This document shows positions 16,387-27,788 of a DNA stretch of 64,000 nucleotides, one piece after another. The notes below the pieces were generated by a model that was not told where the DNA came from, ran no database searches, and saw nothing but the letters and a program-made list of their open reading frames with translations. This DNA comes from Methanohalophilus mahii DSM 5219 (GTDB lineage: Archaea > Halobacteriota > Methanosarcinia > Methanosarcinales > Methanosarcinaceae). The position numbers and the translations under genes were made by a program. The DNA is taken from contig NC_014002.1 of assembly GCF_000025865.1 (NCBI RefSeq), positions 620,001 to 684,000 of the forward strand. Reading direction: 5' to 3'. Numbering within the stretch: the first letter of the stretch is position 1; every line of letters starts with the position of its first letter.

Positions 16387-17730
16387 TCAAATGATGTCAC
16401 TAATCTGTTTATCCAGTTTCCTGTGGGTAAATTGTTTTGCATTATTCCCTGCATAATCAGATACCCTGTCTCCATTACCAAGAAGAATATACTTGTATAT
16501 CAAAAGGCCTTCCATTCCTACGGGTCCACGTGCATGTATTTTGTTTGTGCTGATGCCAACCTCTGCACCTTTGCCATACCTGAAACCATCGGCAAATCTT
16601 GTAGAGGCATTGACCATGACGCTTGAGGAATCCACAAGCTCGGTAAATATGCGGCGCTTTTCCTTGTTTTCAGTAACAATACAATCTGTATGATGGGAAC
16701 CGTACCTGTTAATATGATACATTGCTTCATTTATTGAATCAACCATTTTCACAGAAAGTATCAAATCATTATATTCGGTGCTCCAGTCTTCCTCGGATGC
16801 TTTTTTCAAGCCCTGGATGCCGGTATTTTCTGCAATAGTGTATGTTTTCTCATCCAGTCGGACCTCGACACCTGCTTTGACGAATTTTTCTATCATGCCG
16901 GGCAGGAACCTGTTTGCAATATCACTGTTTACAAGCAATGTTTCCATCGCGTTGCATACTGCCGGATACTGTACTTTTGAATCATAGCAGACACCAATCG
17001 CTTTTTCTATGTCTGCTTCACTGTCCACATAGACATGGCATATCCCGTCTGCATGACCGAGTACGGGTATCCTGGTATTATCCTGTATGAACTTCACGAA
17101 AGCGTTCGAACCACGGGGTATGAGCAGGTCTATATAGGAATCAAGTGCCAGGATATCCATTACCTCTTCCCGGGTTTCCATCAGTTGAAAGGCCTTTGCA
17201 GGAATATCCCCGGTTTCTTCCAGGGCGTTTTTAAGTATGTTGAAAATAGTACGATTTGAATTTAAGGCTTCACTTCCGCCCTTAAAGATCGTTGCATTTC
17301 CGCTTTTCAGGCAGAGGGACATGATCTGTGGAACAACATCAGGACGTGACTCGAAAATAACCCCTATAAGGCCGATCGGACAACTTACCTGATACAGTTC
17401 CAGTCCTTCATCAAGCTCTAAGCAGCTGAGGGTTTTGCCTGTTGGGTCTTCAAGTTCCATGACGTCTCTTATACCTGCAATCATTCCATCGATTTTGTTA
17501 TCAGTTACTTTCAGCCTGTCCACAAGAGCCTGTGAGATTTTCCCTTGCTCTTTTAACTTCTCAGCAGATTCGAGGTCTTTGCGGTTTGCCTTAATTATTG
17601 AATTTTTATTTTTTTCAAGGGCCTGTGCCATTGCTTCAAGCCCTCTATTTTTCAGGAGTGTATTTATGCTGGCAAGTTTGATGGAGGCATCTTTTGCTGG
17701 TATGACTTTTTTCTCTGTATTATTGGTCAT
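16387..17730 (-). CDS. proA: Gamma-glutamyl phosphate reductase
   Basis: NADPH-dependent reduction of gamma-glutamyl phosphate to glutamate semialdehyde in proline synthesis. It is an aldehyde-dehydrogenase-fold protein with the catalytic Cys in QYPAVCNAMETLLV near residue 272, the conserved PIGLIGVIFESRPDV near 122, and a C-terminal RGPVGMEGL typical of ProA. Length is 447 aa, slightly over the usual 415-430 because of an N-terminal extension (MTNNTEKKVIPAKD). It is the first gene of the proAB operon and lies just downstream of the mcr operon terminator, on the same strand. Confidence 0.96.
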   Translation of the reverse strand: MTNNTEKKVIPAKDASIKLASINTLLKNRGLEAMAQALEKNKNSIIKANRKDLESAEKLKEQGKISQALVDRLKVTDNKIDGMIAGIRDVMELEDPTGKTLSCLELDEGLELYQVSCPIGLIGVIFESRPDVVPQIMSLCLKSGNATIFKGGSEALNSNRTIFNILKNALEETGDIPAKAFQLMETREEVMDILALDSYIDLLIPRGSNAFVKFIQDNTRIPVLGHADGICHVYVDSEADIEKAIGVCYDSKVQYPAVCNAMETLLVNSDIANRFLPGMIEKFVKAGVEVRLDEKTYTIAENTGIQGLKKASEEDWSTEYNDLILSVKMVDSINEAMYHINRYGSHHTDCIVTENKEKRRIFTELVDSSSVMVNASTRFADGFRYGKGAEVGISTNKIHARGPVGMEGLLIYKYILLGNGDRVSDYAGNNAKQFTHRKLDKQISDII

Positions 17731-17830
17731 GGGAACACCTGATTATATGGTTGTAACTATGGCAAGAGCAAATAAGATCATCATATAAAAAAGCTTTAGC
17801 TATTTAACTGGGTCTAAAAAAATAGTAGGT

Positions 17831-17853
17831 GAAGTAGGCAATAAGCCTACTTC
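17831..17853 (-). terminator. Terminator of the mcr operon
   Basis: GAAGTAGGC and GCCTACTTC make a perfect 9-bp stem around five bases, ten bases after the mcrA stop. On the minus strand it is followed by ACCTACTATTTTTTTA, so a U-run lies downstream. This is the strongest terminator-like signal in the window, in keeping with a highly expressed operon. Confidence 0.88.
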
Positions 17854-17862
17854 GTATTGTGC

Positions 17863-19584
17863 TTATTTGGCCGGGATGATGAGGGATCTCTCACCAGCAG
17901 GCTCGAACTCACGAAGCGCACCGCGTCCGAACTCCTTCCTTGGCTGAGAGAAGTCGAATGGGAGCATTTCGTCGGCGAAACAGACCTTGATCAGTGGGTT
18001 GAGTGCGTATGCATCTCCACGACCGGCGTGTGCTCCTGCTGCGATTGCAGCGTAGCCACCCTGGTGACCGACGTTCATTGCGTAGTTCGGGTAGTTTGGA
18101 CCACGGAGTTCGTGGGGCAGACCTTCGTCGGATTGGTAGGAGAAGGTGTTGGTTGCACCACACTGGTCCTGCAAGTCGAATCCGAAGAATCCCAGACGTC
18201 CGTGACCTTCCTTGTGCAGGTACATACAGAGATACCATGCGGAGAGACCAGCGTTTGCGTTACCGGTTGCAAGGGATCCTGCGCTACCAGCAGCTGCAGA
18301 CAGGACGGTTGCTCTCTGAGATCCACCAAAGTGGTCTTCAAGGGCAACTGGGTATTTCTCGTAGTTCTCGAGACCGTAGAGTGTGGACTCTGTTGCGATG
18401 TCCTTGATAACATCCATGCTTGGGGCGACCTTGTTGTCGATACCCTTCTCAGCTGCACCATCGTACTTGTCGTTGATGTATTCAACGTCATAGTACAGGT
18501 TGTCATCCAGAATATTGTTGGTGTATGCAGCAGTGGAGTACTGGGTAAAACCGACACCACCGGACATGTAGGATCCGAGCCAGATCTGGTCGTAGAGCAT
18601 ACATCCTGCACCGACTACCTCAAGGGTTACGTTTGCAGGATCATCTGGGTTTACACGGCTGGTCTGGACAATATCTGAGAGGTTACCAAAGGTGACACCA
18701 CCAGGTTCGTTTGGTGCACGTGCACGTCTTGCAGGGAGCATGTCACCCATGTTGACAACACCTGCGTGCTTTGCTGCATAGGAAAGGTCTGCTACAGCTG
18801 CTTCACCGGCACACATTCCGTAGGCTGCAATGTAGGACATACCGATCTGCATTGCAGTCCACCTTGTGGTCTGACCACCGTCTGTTGTTCTGGATACGAT
18901 GGTTGGGATGTGGGCAGCCTGCCAGGTAGTATTGCCGATTGAGGCTTTGAGCTGTTCTGCCTGTTCTGCAGGGAACTGTTTGTCGATGTCGATGAGGAAC
19001 TGGTCATCGATCTCGTCTGCAAGTTCATCGTCACCTGTGAATATTTTCACATAACAGTCATCGACGAGTGCAGGGTGGCTCTCTACCATGTGTTCCTGAA
19101 CAACTGCACCGCCAGGGAGTGCGTGGTTGAGCACTTCGAGGTAGTGGTTGATTGTTTCAGGGGTTACCTCGATACTCAGTCTTTTTTCGAGGGTTTCGTG
19201 GGCCATATCCATACCGACAATACATGTTCTGCGTATGTCGTCCCACATCTGCTGCATTGCAGCGTTGTTGACATAGTGAAGGTCATCATTTTCGACCATC
19301 ATGTCATCATTACCGGATATGAAGGATGGTGTCAGAGCTCTCTGACCGAGAGGGATACCACCGCAGTGCATCATTGGGTTGTATCCTGCAAGACCCCTCT
19401 TTTCTGCAATATCCTTACCGACTTTCTTCATTTCCAGTTTCCTGGGGTTCTGGTCGACACCGAGGCGGTAATATGGAATTCTCATATCTGTAATATCGCC
19501 GCCTTCCATCTTGTTGGTGCCGTGCTCCTTTGTGAATTTAACTTCTAAATCTTTCTGGAACATTCTCTTTCTGTCGTCTGCCAT
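17863..19584 (-). CDS. mcrA: Methyl-coenzyme M reductase alpha subunit
   Basis: Large subunit of Mcr, which makes methane and CoM-S-S-CoB from methyl-CoM and coenzyme B using nickel cofactor F430. The enzyme is an (alpha beta gamma)2 hexamer in the cytoplasm. Diagnostic regions are intact: [20 protein letters not shown], the GLENYEKYP and [13 protein letters not shown] stretches, [26 protein letters not shown] (the usual mcrA amplicon, with sites of post-translational modification), and [13 protein letters not shown]. The start is ATG at 19582-19584 because AGGAG sits eight bases upstream; an upstream in-frame GTG would overlap that SD. This gives 573 aa. It follows mcrG by five bases and ends the operon. 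Confidence 0.99.
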   Translation of the reverse strand: MADDRKRMFQKDLEVKFTKEHGTNKMEGGDITDMRIPYYRLGVDQNPRKLEMKKVGKDIAEKRGLAGYNPMMHCGGIPLGQRALTPSFISGNDDMMVENDDLHYVNNAAMQQMWDDIRRTCIVGMDMAHETLEKRLSIEVTPETINHYLEVLNHALPGGAVVQEHMVESHPALVDDCYVKIFTGDDELADEIDDQFLIDIDKQFPAEQAEQLKASIGNTTWQAAHIPTIVSRTTDGGQTTRWTAMQIGMSYIAAYGMCAGEAAVADLSYAAKHAGVVNMGDMLPARRARAPNEPGGVTFGNLSDIVQTSRVNPDDPANVTLEVVGAGCMLYDQIWLGSYMSGGVGFTQYSTAAYTNNILDDNLYYDVEYINDKYDGAAEKGIDNKVAPSMDVIKDIATESTLYGLENYEKYPVALEDHFGGSQRATVLSAAAGSAGSLATGNANAGLSAWYLCMYLHKEGHGRLGFFGFDLQDQCGATNTFSYQSDEGLPHELRGPNYPNYAMNVGHQGGYAAIAAGAHAGRGDAYALNPLIKVCFADEMLPFDFSQPRKEFGRGALREFEPAGERSLIIPAK

Positions 19585-19589
19585 TTTAC

Positions 19590-20345
19590 TCACTCCTGTA
19601 CAGCTGGCTTGTATCCATACATAGTTCTCTGTTCAAAGACCCTGTGTACCCATTCGAGGACTTCCTTGTCCTCCCTGTATGGGACATTGTCTACACGGTA
19701 GATTGTGGTCCTTTTTGCAGCTTCCTCATCGGACATTGGTTTTCCGAGGTCGACCTTCTTGTCGATTGGTCTTCCTACCTGGTCCTTCTGGACAATGATG
19801 GTTCCGTTTTCCAGACGTACCCTTTCGAGCATGTCAAACATTACGCCATCTTCCTGAAGACGGAGGGAGTGACCGTGTACACTGGCACCACGCAGGCATG
19901 CAAGTGCAGGGCAGGTCATTTCGGTTTCAAGCTGGAATTTTGCAAGTTCTTCCATGTCCCTCTCACGCGCTTCAACGACCTGACGGCCGGAAAGTGTACC
20001 TGGGTCTACGCCTCTGAAGTTAATTGCAGTGTTGTAGGACCTGAAGTATGGGGTGGAAGGTGCATTGTACATTGAGTCTACAAACTGTACGTACCTGATT
20101 CTGTCACCTGCTTTTGCACCATCTGTAGGTTCGACCATTTCACGGATGGAACATTCTGGTTCGCCCATTTCCGCCAGTGGTGGGTGGGTGCTTGGGTAAT
20201 CTGTACCGGGAACACGGTGTCCGAGAATAATGGTTAAGTCATCATCAGAGATTTCCCTGAGTTTTTCGACTTTACCGGACATGTGTTTCCTTCTATTTTC
20301 CGCAACACTTGTTGCTCCGGGATAAAACTGTGCTTCATATGTCAT
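19590..20345 (-). CDS. mcrG: Methyl-coenzyme M reductase gamma subunit
   Basis: Small subunit of Mcr, contributing to the F430 and coenzyme pockets. The N-terminus [20 protein letters not shown] and the later [22 protein letters not shown] are diagnostic for McrG. I chose the ATG at 20343-20345 over a TTG eight codons upstream: AAAGGAG lies about nine bases before it and family proteins begin M-x-Y-E-A-Q. That gives 251 aa. It lies four bases from mcrC and five from mcrA in the BDCGA order. Confidence 0.98.
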   Translation of the reverse strand: MTYEAQFYPGATSVAENRRKHMSGKVEKLREISDDDLTIILGHRVPGTDYPSTHPPLAEMGEPECSIREMVEPTDGAKAGDRIRYVQFVDSMYNAPSTPYFRSYNTAINFRGVDPGTLSGRQVVEARERDMEELAKFQLETEMTCPALACLRGASVHGHSLRLQEDGVMFDMLERVRLENGTIIVQKDQVGRPIDKKVDLGKPMSDEEAAKRTTIYRVDNVPYREDKEVLEWVHRVFEQRTMYGYKPAVQE

Positions 20346-20349
20346 ATGA

Positions 20350-20961
20350 TTACACTCCTTTGTTATCAATTGATTTCATTGTGAATTTCACTGCTTTGAC
20401 GAGTTCGTTTAACTTGTCTCTAGAACAAGTTTCTCCTCGCGTCACTCCAGTCACAATCTCCATTACTTTTCCCTTTGTCTGGATATTTTTATCTTGAGGT
20501 TTTACCAATCTAGTATGGATACCGGCCTTTGCAAAATCTTCAAAGTCCACGATTGTCTGACAGACAACCACTGCCGGCACTTCTGCATAGACCAATATTT
20601 CCCTTACTTTCCTGACAACATGATCACGAATGTTTCCTGTATGAATGACTGCCATCTTGTGTCGATTTATCTGTCTGATCTCCTCCGGGTTTATACCGAA
20701 GGAACCGGATTTCATCTGTTCATCGGGAACTCCTGATCCCGAATTGAGCACAAGCACACTCACCTGTATGTCTTCTTTGCGCATTCCGTAAGTAAGTTCA
20801 CAAACAGGCTTGGTGATATGGCGTCTTCCGGGACTCATAGCGACTGCGACTACGTCGGTCCTGCCGGCTTCGGAAAGCGTGCCTCTCTGGGCCAGTCCGC
20901 CTCCTTTGCCAAGGCCCATTCCGTGTCTGCAATCTACAACCTGTGTTTCCCGGTCAAACAT
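20350..20961 (-). CDS. mcrC: Methyl-coenzyme M reductase operon protein C
   Basis: Not a subunit of the purified enzyme. McrC has been reported as a component of the ATP-dependent system that reductively activates Mcr (Ni to the +1 state). The protein begins MFDRETQVVDCRHGMGLGKGGGLAQRG, characteristic of the family, and continues with MSPGRRHITKPVCELTYG and VLNSGSGVPDEQMKSGSFG. Length is 203 aa, as usual. It sits between mcrD and mcrG, with a six-base gap on one side and four on the other, so its stoichiometry is tied to the structural genes by the shared transcript. Confidence 0.97.
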   Translation of the reverse strand: MFDRETQVVDCRHGMGLGKGGGLAQRGTLSEAGRTDVVAVAMSPGRRHITKPVCELTYGMRKEDIQVSVLVLNSGSGVPDEQMKSGSFGINPEEIRQINRHKMAVIHTGNIRDHVVRKVREILVYAEVPAVVVCQTIVDFEDFAKAGIHTRLVKPQDKNIQTKGKVMEIVTGVTRGETCSRDKLNELVKAVKFTMKSIDNKGV

Positions 20962-20967
20962 CTGGAA

Positions 20968-21462
20968 TCATTCCTTTTCATTTGTTCTCAGGAGGTTTAC
21001 CTGTGATTCGACCTTGCTTTTCGGGTCATAAAGACCGTATAGTGCAGGATCGGCTGTAGGGCCTCTTTTTGCATAATCTGAAACAGTTTGCCTTGTCTGG
21101 ATGAAACGCCCTTCCCTAATGTCATAACCGCAGGGAAGTGTGTCTTCACAAATTGCATTTATTTCTTCCATGATTTCCTTTCCGGCAAGTTCCAGTGTAA
21201 TCCTTCCCACAAGTACTTCCAGACCCATTTCGGTCTTACCAAAATGTACATTTGTCCTTGATGGATGATGTACGGGTGTTCCGACAGCAGGTCCGAAGGG
21301 TACTTTTGTAGGCAGGCGCGGCCCCTGTATGAATGCCCTTTGTATACCTTCAAGACTGCAAAGTTTATTGAGCAGCCCCTCTACGGTATCGGGTTTAATC
21401 ATACGTTTTGGGAATATCTCGATCTGTATGGGCTTTTTTGTGTCTGAAGCAGAAGTTTCCAT
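20968..21462 (-). CDS. mcrD: Methyl-coenzyme M reductase operon protein D
   Basis: Accessory protein that interacts with Mcr; a role in assembly or cofactor delivery has been proposed. Family features include QIEIFPKRMIKPDTVEGLLNKL near the N-terminus, IQGPRLP, and GPAVGTPVHHPSRTNVHFG. I start at ATG 21460-21462 (METSASDTKK), with AAGGT upstream, rather than the TTG five codons earlier. The protein is 164 aa. It follows mcrB by 29 bases, the largest gap inside the operon. Confidence 0.96.
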   Translation of the reverse strand: METSASDTKKPIQIEIFPKRMIKPDTVEGLLNKLCSLEGIQRAFIQGPRLPTKVPFGPAVGTPVHHPSRTNVHFGKTEMGLEVLVGRITLELAGKEIMEEINAICEDTLPCGYDIREGRFIQTRQTVSDYAKRGPTADPALYGLYDPKSKVESQVNLLRTNEKE

Positions 21463-21491
21463 TATTGGTACCTTCAATCTTTGTGACTCAT

Positions 21492-22796
21492 TTAGAGTGA
21501 TTCAGCGACTGCTTTTATTGGTTCTCTGAATTCTTTGATTGAACCGAATACATCACCTATGAGGCCGGATGTTTTCTCGATGGAGAACATCTGGGTACCT
21601 GCATCAAGTGATACACCAGCGGATACACATGGAATTGCGAATCCTCTTGAGTGTCTGGTTACAATGTGGTTACCGTTGAATACACCGGGACCACCGCCAC
21701 CATAGATAGAGTGGCTAAAGAATGAGAATCCTACAGCAGTACCCTGTGCCCTACCCATGTCACAGCCAGGCAGGCCAGTTTCTTTCTCAATGATATCGTT
21801 GTAATACAGAATTGTGGATGACACATTCTGGGCAGCCCTGCCTGCAGCACAGTTGACCATTGTAGCGGCAAGCTGGCCTGCTGCAGCATAAGCATTCCAC
21901 ATGGATACATCCTGTGCCTTGTAGAAGTTGTAACCTGAAGGAGCTGTCTTGTCAACTTCGATTACATTGTCCTCAATTGCTCTTTCAACAACAGACTGTA
22001 CTACGGTACCGACAGTTCCGTCTTTACCATTGTCTTTTACGAGATCGTATACTACGTTGTTGGCGTTAAGGCCCTGGCATGCAAATCCAAGAAGCTGATG
22101 TCTCTCGAATTCTCCGACTGCATTACCCATTTCGAACATACCTGCCTGTTCGAAGATGGAAGACAGTGCGGCTGCATTCATTGCTTTTTTCTCTGTAATT
22201 GCAGCAATGTGGTTGGTCATGATGTTTCTCAGGGAGTAACCCAGACCTTCATTCTTCTGTGGAATGTTCAGGATTGAAGCGATGTTTCCGCCGGCCATAT
22301 CCATTGTCTGTGGGTAGTTACCCCATACTGCTCCTTTGACCACAGGTGCGTTGAACATGTCAATGTTGAACATATCAACAATGGTCTGGACGGTTGCTGC
22401 TGCACTTACTGTGAGTGCGGAAGAGTAGTCAGCACCGGCAGTGAGCCTTGCGGTTGGAAGCTGAACAAGAAGTTGTTTGCCGCCACCAAGAGTCTCGATG
22501 TTGGTGTCATCGTCACTGTCTACCTGTACAAATTCTTTTACGGAGTCTGCAATTGCACCAGCGTTTTCCACAATATCGAGTTCCATTTCACGTCCCGGCA
22601 TGTGACGAGCCTTTCCGCCCATCTTACCGGTTGCGAGAGATTTTTGAATACCTCCCAGGTTGACTGCTACAGTCCTCTTTGTGTCTCCGATGATACGCTG
22701 AATTGCCGCGTTCCTTGTAGGAGCGAGCTCTTCAATTGCAACGCCGCTTTCTAAGAGTTTTCCTCTATCGTCGTAGATGTCTATTTTGTCAGACAC
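21492..22796 (-). CDS. mcrB: Methyl-coenzyme M reductase beta subunit
   Basis: Beta subunit of Mcr and first gene of mcrBDCGA. The protein starts (V)[17 protein letters not shown], as in all McrB. It carries the conserved [15 protein letters not shown] and a C-terminal [21 protein letters not shown] region that lines the active site. The start is GTG at 22794-22796, seven bases after a full AAAGGAGG. The open frame runs 19 codons further upstream, but that part ([13 protein letters not shown]) contains the SD and has no counterpart in the family. Length is 434 aa. Confidence 0.98.
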   Translation of the reverse strand: MSDKIDIYDDRGKLLESGVAIEELAPTRNAAIQRIIGDTKRTVAVNLGGIQKSLATGKMGGKARHMPGREMELDIVENAGAIADSVKEFVQVDSDDDTNIETLGGGKQLLVQLPTARLTAGADYSSALTVSAAATVQTIVDMFNIDMFNAPVVKGAVWGNYPQTMDMAGGNIASILNIPQKNEGLGYSLRNIMTNHIAAITEKKAMNAAALSSIFEQAGMFEMGNAVGEFERHQLLGFACQGLNANNVVYDLVKDNGKDGTVGTVVQSVVERAIEDNVIEVDKTAPSGYNFYKAQDVSMWNAYAAAGQLAATMVNCAAGRAAQNVSSTILYYNDIIEKETGLPGCDMGRAQGTAVGFSFFSHSIYGGGGPGVFNGNHIVTRHSRGFAIPCVSAGVSLDAGTQMFSIEKTSGLIGDVFGSIKEFREPIKAVAESL

Positions 22797-23087
22797 GTAT
22801 TTTCCTCCTTTAATTTTTTTGTAATGGAAAGAAAATCCCCATTTGGAAAGCAACCACGCTTGAGCGAGGATATGCTGTAAGCACTTTCAGGGTGAGAATG
22901 CCTTCCAGTCGGTTTTCTTTAATTTATTCATGTCAGCAATGGAGTTTTTGCCTTTAAAACTTTTGCATTCGTTTTTTTGGTCTGAACGATATACAATGAT
23001 TATTCATGATGTATAATTAATTGCATTTGATTTTTTATGTAATTAACCACAAAGATTTAGTAATATCTTTTTCTACCACTTGGTCAC
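22797..23087. promoter_or_regulatory. Divergent control region between mcrB and mmp10
   Basis: A 291-base non-coding stretch separates mcrB (minus) from mmp10 (plus), so both promoters must lie here. Near mcrB is the strong SD AAAGGAGG. The far half, 22970-23060, is very AT-rich with possible TATA elements for the minus strand (revcomp TTAATTATACATC near 23015; TTGTATATCG near 22995). If these are used, the mcr leader is about 180-200 nt long. CGCTTGAGCG near 22857 is a tight inverted repeat within that leader. Exact start sites cannot be fixed by eye. Confidence 0.55.
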
Positions 23088-24320
23088 ATGGAGATAGTCG
23101 CTGATATCGGAGGCAGTCCTGGAATTGATTGCCGCGGGTTTTGTTCATATTGTTATTTTAAGAAGGTACAGGAAGTACCACCTTTTGGTTGCAAGAACTG
23201 TTTTCCTTTTGCAAAGGGTTGTGATTACTGTACACGTAGTATAAGGGAGTCCTATCCCGGCTTTAAACCTCTGCAGATAGTAATGAGGGATGTATCCCAG
23301 AATTTACGTTTTTCATCTTCTGAACCGGATAAATTTACCATCAGTGGGGGTGGCGATATCAGTTGCTATCCCGAGATTAAGGAACTTGTCAGCTCGCTTT
23401 CTCGTTTTAAAAAGCCCATCCATCTGGGATACACAAGCGGGAAAGGATTTGATGATGCTTCTGACGCTTCCTTTTATATTGAACACGGTGTCAGTGAGGT
23501 TTCGTTTACGGTTTTTGCCACCGACCCTCAACTCAGGGCCAAATACATGAATGATCCTGAGCCGGAAGCTTCAATTGAAATTCTTCGCCGCTTTTGTGAT
23601 AAATGTGAAGTATATGCCGCTATTGTCCTTATTCCCGGTGTAAATGATGGTAATATCCTGGAAAGAACTCTTTCAGATCTTCAGGAAATGGGTGCAAAGG
23701 GAGCAATATTGATGCGTTTTGCCAACAGTCGCGAAGAAGGTTTGATCCTGCGCAATTCCCCTGTTCTGGAAAATATCACTACACATTCGATAGAGGAATT
23801 TAAGGCCATAGTAATAAATGCGGCAGATAAATTTGATCTGCGTATCACCGGCACACCTCTTGAAGACCCTCTTATTGGCTGTCCTTTTGCCATAAGAAAG
23901 GACAAAGCAGCACTATCCAAACTCCCGGAAGTTACAAAGACTGCGACTATTGTTACCAGTAAAGCTGCCCGGCCGAGATTACAGGAAGTTTTCGAGGCTC
24001 TGGATGCACCTGTAAATGTTGTGGCGGCAGACAAAGATATTGGATGTCTGATCACAATTGAGGATTTCCAGGCACTTGACCTTTCGCAGATAAAGGAAAC
24101 TGTAATGATTCCGGGGCGCACGCTTGCTCATGACCCTGAGATAAAATCAATCCTATCAAATGACGGTGTGGAGAGACTTATCAGACGAGGTCCGGACCAG
24201 CTCACCTATGACGGCGAAATGTCCATTGGTCTGGGTAGGGATGAAGTGCTTTCTTTTGAAATCGAGAATCTCAGCGAGCTTATCCAGCACATAAACGTCG
24301 TTGGACTTCCTGTGGAATAA
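23088..24320 (+). CDS. mmp10: Mmp10, radical-SAM methyltransferase acting on an McrA arginine
   Basis: Methanogenesis marker protein 10, a B12-dependent radical SAM enzyme that installs the 5-C-methyl group on an arginine near the McrA active site. The radical-SAM motif is [10 protein letters not shown] near residue 16, giving CxxxCxxC with an aromatic partner. A Cys-rich stretch typical of this family follows ([16 protein letters not shown], residues about 42-60). Further on are [10 protein letters not shown] and [16 protein letters not shown]. The C-terminal 140 residues form the family's extra domain. Length (410 aa) is normal. The gene is divergent from the mcr operon that encodes its substrate, and its stop codon directly abuts that of the DP2 gene. 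Confidence 0.96.
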   Translation: MEIVADIGGSPGIDCRGFCSYCYFKKVQEVPPFGCKNCFPFAKGCDYCTRSIRESYPGFKPLQIVMRDVSQNLRFSSSEPDKFTISGGGDISCYPEIKELVSSLSRFKKPIHLGYTSGKGFDDASDASFYIEHGVSEVSFTVFATDPQLRAKYMNDPEPEASIEILRRFCDKCEVYAAIVLIPGVNDGNILERTLSDLQEMGAKGAILMRFANSREEGLILRNSPVLENITTHSIEEFKAIVINAADKFDLRITGTPLEDPLIGCPFAIRKDKAALSKLPEVTKTATIVTSKAARPRLQEVFEALDAPVNVVAADKDIGCLITIEDFQALDLSQIKETVMIPGRTLAHDPEIKSILSNDGVERLIRRGPDQLTYDGEMSIGLGRDEVLSFEIENLSELIQHINVVGLPVE

Positions 24321-27300
24321 TTACATATAATCCGCAAGTCCCATCTGTTTTGATTTATCATTCTTGAACAACGATTCGATATCGTATCCGATAAGTTCGA
24401 TGCGTTGCTGAGTATAACTTGAAACATTATACTTTTTTGCGACCTTCAGTGACACTTCTAGATATTTCTTGACCGCCCCTTCATGAACAGTCAGTATGAC
24501 TCTCCCACCACAATGTGGGCATGTGCCTGTAAGTGGTGCTCTCCTGAACTTCCCACCACATTTGACACACCGGGTTCCCTGCCTGGAAAATGCCCTGAGA
24601 TTGCCAAAAAGGTCTGGGAGAAAGTGTGATATGAGGACTCTTTCAGCCACATCTGCCACATCAACTGCACGTATTTTTTCTGCCAGGGATAGTTGGGCAT
24701 CCATTTTTTCCACCATAGAACCAAGTGTCTTGTATGCACTTTTGACTGGTCCGCCGGCAATATCCGAAGTGTCGTGTGTAAACATGAATCCGTCAAACTG
24801 TGCCCGGGTTCCTAACCTGCCGCTGACCAGATCAATAATGTCTTCCAGTTCCTTGGGATTTGTATAATTCAATGTATTTTCATAAAATTCCAGAGGATAA
24901 GAGGAACAAACGTCAATGTTGTGTGCTTCCTTATCAACTTCACTGGGATCAATCCTGGTTGTGAGTACAAGGGGTGCATCCATCTTTCCTCCTCTTTTGT
25001 CAGGGAGGTATTCATGTGAAAAATTAATCAGGCCATCCATAAGCAACATGACGCAATCCTCATCACCATCGCAATTACGCCTTTTTGCTGCATGGAAGAA
25101 AGGATGTGCATATCCCACGGATGCTTTTGTGAATCCTACCAACCTGCCCAGGACTCCTGCGGATGTGTGTGGTGCCAGGCCGATTAGCATCACTCCGATA
25201 ATGTCCTCTATAGTTTCTGCTTTGTAATAGGGTTCAAGTCCATAATACTTCACCAGCAGGTCATCGATGTATTTTGTAGTTTGAAGTATGTACTCTGCCG
25301 CACCCAGGGACACCACCAGGTCCTGTACGTTAAGGGTTACGACCTGATCATTACTCTCCAGTTTATTGCCGTGAATATCTGTCTCATATCCCAGCTCACG
25401 AAGTTTTTCAGCCGTGGTTCCAAGTTCATCGGCCCGGATGTGTGTCAGGGGAAGATCCGACATGTCGTACCTTACAGTTCCATCCTTGAATGTGAAAAGG
25501 TCATGTTTTGCTCGAAGTATTCCTTTTTCGAGAGGCTCAGGGGTCATGTGCTTTGACATCATCCTTTTTACCCCTTTGAAGGATTCCAGTTTATTTCGTT
25601 CTCCCAGCCTCTCAAATGCCCTGTCGTATATCGTTTTAAAATTTATATTGTGGGCGGTTACACAGGATGTGGTGGCCTTACATTTTGGACAGATATCCTT
25701 ATTGACAGCCCTGCCACAACGGGGGCAGAAAAGTTTTGGGATTGTATGGGTGCCACATTCACATCTGAATTCATGGGTTTCCATTCCACAGGAGGGGCAA
25801 ATCCGGTTTCCTATCTCTATATTTATTTCACCCACTTTGCTGTTGTTGTTGGCCTTATAGGATGCGGCACTTGAGAGCATGCGGGTATTTCCTCCGCTTT
25901 CACCTATCGGAAACAATACATGAGGAGCGGGGGACATCTTACGCCTGTTTGCTTTTTCCGGCCTTCCCATCCTTGCTCCGATGCGCATTGGTGCTTTCTC
26001 TCTGACAGTCCACCCTGAGAGTTTGTTGACACATTCAAGGACATCTTCACAGGGCAATTCTTCCCACTGTTTTTTTAGGTTCTCCTCAAATCCCAGGCAC
26101 TGTATAAAAGGTAAAGGATTCTCTATTGTTATTTTTTCGTCGTAAATCCGGTGTAATACGAGAAGTTTTTCCAGAATCGTTTTTATTCCCTGCTCCTTTG
26201 CTTTTTCTTCAGGTAGCAACAGTTTATTTCCCCGCTCTTTTGTTATGCCATTTTGAGCAATGAATTCTGCAAGTTTTACGAATTCATCTCTGTCAATGTC
26301 ATGCCAGGTACAGATGTAATCAGGGTGGAGGGGCAGATTGTAAGTGTTACAAATATCCATTACTTCATGCTGGTTTGGATTTTCAGGGGCATTCTGGCCA
26401 GTTTTATTTGCATATTCCTGCGCCCACCATTCCACACAGTAGGATGCAGGTATAAGTGGATGGTTGTTTTCCAGGAAATCCCCGTAATTGATAAGTATTT
26501 CACCAATGTCAATAATGGTTTCTACCTGTGAATGTAGCTCGATTGCAGTTTTTTCATCATCTATTCGAAGCACATCTCCGTTGTAGAGGCGCACGGTCGG
26601 TCCTTCGATAGAGTCCACAGGTGCCATTCCAGCAGCTTTTCCGGGTCTTTCTATTTTCAGCTGGGTCCCTGCAACGATGAAATTATCCATTATGACCATG
26701 CCTGCGGGATTTATGCCGGATGCCGCAAACGATGTATTGCGTGACCTGCCATAGCGGAGCCTGAATCCACCAGGCCTGGATGGGTGAGAAAATACAGGTC
26801 TGCCTGCAATAAGATCCCGCATATATTTATCCTTGGGCTTGACCTTGTTTTTCTCATCTTTGTCTTCCTCATCAGAACTCCCTCCTGAAATGAACGTGTC
26901 CAGCCATTCCCATCCGTCGATTTTGAGTTTGTTCACATGTTTTTGTACCTTTGGGGCTTTAAGGGCCAGTCCTTCGGCAAGTACGAGTGCCATTCCCCCG
27001 CGAACCCGGTTAGTTTCAATCCTTTCGAGGTTTCTGTAGCCTTCGACCTCTTCCTGTTCAGTGGGCTCTCCGTCTATGCAGATGGGACAATTTTCAACGA
27101 TCAGGCGTATTTCATCTTCAGAGGGCATGTACTGGAGAGTGGCAATTCGTCTGTATAGCAATATTTCTTCTACATATCTTTCCACTTCCTCCTTACGGGG
27201 TTTGTACCTGTCAACACCTATTCCTCTTCTGACATAATCTCCCACAAGTACAGAAAGAGCCTGTGCCGTACCACCGGCACTGCGTATGGGTCCTGCGTAG

Positions 27301-27728
27301 TATATCTTGATATATTCCGTACCATCATCATTTTTGCCCAGGCCTACACTGTCGATTCCCTCTATTGGGGCGGCAACTACGCCTTCGGTAAGCATTGCAA
27401 CCGCCACCCGTATGGCGCTCTCAATTGCCTCACGTTTTGTATCAAAGTTTCCCACATTGCCGGCAGCGATGTCTTTTCCAAGGGCCAGGGCTGCTTCTTC
27501 CCGCGACAGATCGGTTTCCAGTTCCCGGATTCGCCCGGCTACCCCTTCAACCCCGATAAGATTTTCTACCCGGTCTGCAAGGTCTTTTGCCAGGGGAATT
27601 TCTGTTTCGGGTTTTGGATCCTTTCCCTGTGAACGTGCACGGTTTGCTATTTCAATTTCATTATGCAGAACCTCTTCCATCAGGTCGAAGTATTTCTGCA
27701 TGGTTTCGCTTACTTCAATGTCTCCCAT
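24321..27728 (-). CDS. polC: DNA polymerase D large subunit DP2
   Basis: Catalytic subunit of the euryarchaeal replicative family D polymerase; it partners DP1, which is not in this window. Typical features are the N-terminal [45 protein letters not shown], the catalytic-centre block [21 protein letters not shown] with its Asp residues, and several zinc-binding CxxC pairs ([16 protein letters not shown] near residue 650; CVKCGG...CPHCGG near 1060). Many archaeal DP2 genes carry an intein at the catalytic motif; here it is uninterrupted and the length of 1135 aa is that of an intein-free protein. It is convergent with mmp10 and follows the AAA ATPase gene on the same strand. Confidence 0.98.
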   Translation of the reverse strand: MGDIEVSETMQKYFDLMEEVLHNEIEIANRARSQGKDPKPETEIPLAKDLADRVENLIGVEGVAGRIRELETDLSREEAALALGKDIAAGNVGNFDTKREAIESAIRVAVAMLTEGVVAAPIEGIDSVGLGKNDDGTEYIKIYYAGPIRSAGGTAQALSVLVGDYVRRGIGVDRYKPRKEEVERYVEEILLYRRIATLQYMPSEDEIRLIVENCPICIDGEPTEQEEVEGYRNLERIETNRVRGGMALVLAEGLALKAPKVQKHVNKLKIDGWEWLDTFISGGSSDEEDKDEKNKVKPKDKYMRDLIAGRPVFSHPSRPGGFRLRYGRSRNTSFAASGINPAGMVIMDNFIVAGTQLKIERPGKAAGMAPVDSIEGPTVRLYNGDVLRIDDEKTAIELHSQVETIIDIGEILINYGDFLENNHPLIPASYCVEWWAQEYANKTGQNAPENPNQHEVMDICNTYNLPLHPDYICTWHDIDRDEFVKLAEFIAQNGITKERGNKLLLPEEKAKEQGIKTILEKLLVLHRIYDEKITIENPLPFIQCLGFEENLKKQWEELPCEDVLECVNKLSGWTVREKAPMRIGARMGRPEKANRRKMSPAPHVLFPIGESGGNTRMLSSAASYKANNNSKVGEINIEIGNRICPSCGMETHEFRCECGTHTIPKLFCPRCGRAVNKDICPKCKATTSCVTAHNINFKTIYDRAFERLGERNKLESFKGVKRMMSKHMTPEPLEKGILRAKHDLFTFKDGTVRYDMSDLPLTHIRADELGTTAEKLRELGYETDIHGNKLESNDQVVTLNVQDLVVSLGAAEYILQTTKYIDDLLVKYYGLEPYYKAETIEDIIGVMLIGLAPHTSAGVLGRLVGFTKASVGYAHPFFHAAKRRNCDGDEDCVMLLMDGLINFSHEYLPDKRGGKMDAPLVLTTRIDPSEVDKEAHNIDVCSSYPLEFYENTLNYTNPKELEDIIDLVSGRLGTRAQFDGFMFTHDTSDIAGGPVKSAYKTLGSMVEKMDAQLSLAEKIRAVDVADVAERVLISHFLPDLFGNLRAFSRQGTRCVKCGGKFRRAPLTGTCPHCGGRVILTVHEGAVKKYLEVSLKVAKKYNVSSYTQQRIELIGYDIESLFKNDKSKQMGLADYM

Positions 27729-27788
27729 TATGATCTGCCTTTCACAAACAATATGTGGTATAGTAAAAAAAGTCTGTCATAGGATAAT

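Noticed and set aside
17857-18678. 273-codon plus-strand frame
   Set aside because: Antisense shadow of mcrA; the peptide is Cys/Val-rich and has no family features, whereas mcrA is certain.
24321-27728. Possible intein in DP2 (also considered in MCM and TFB)
   Set aside because: Catalytic and P-loop motifs are uninterrupted and protein lengths are those of intein-free enzymes.
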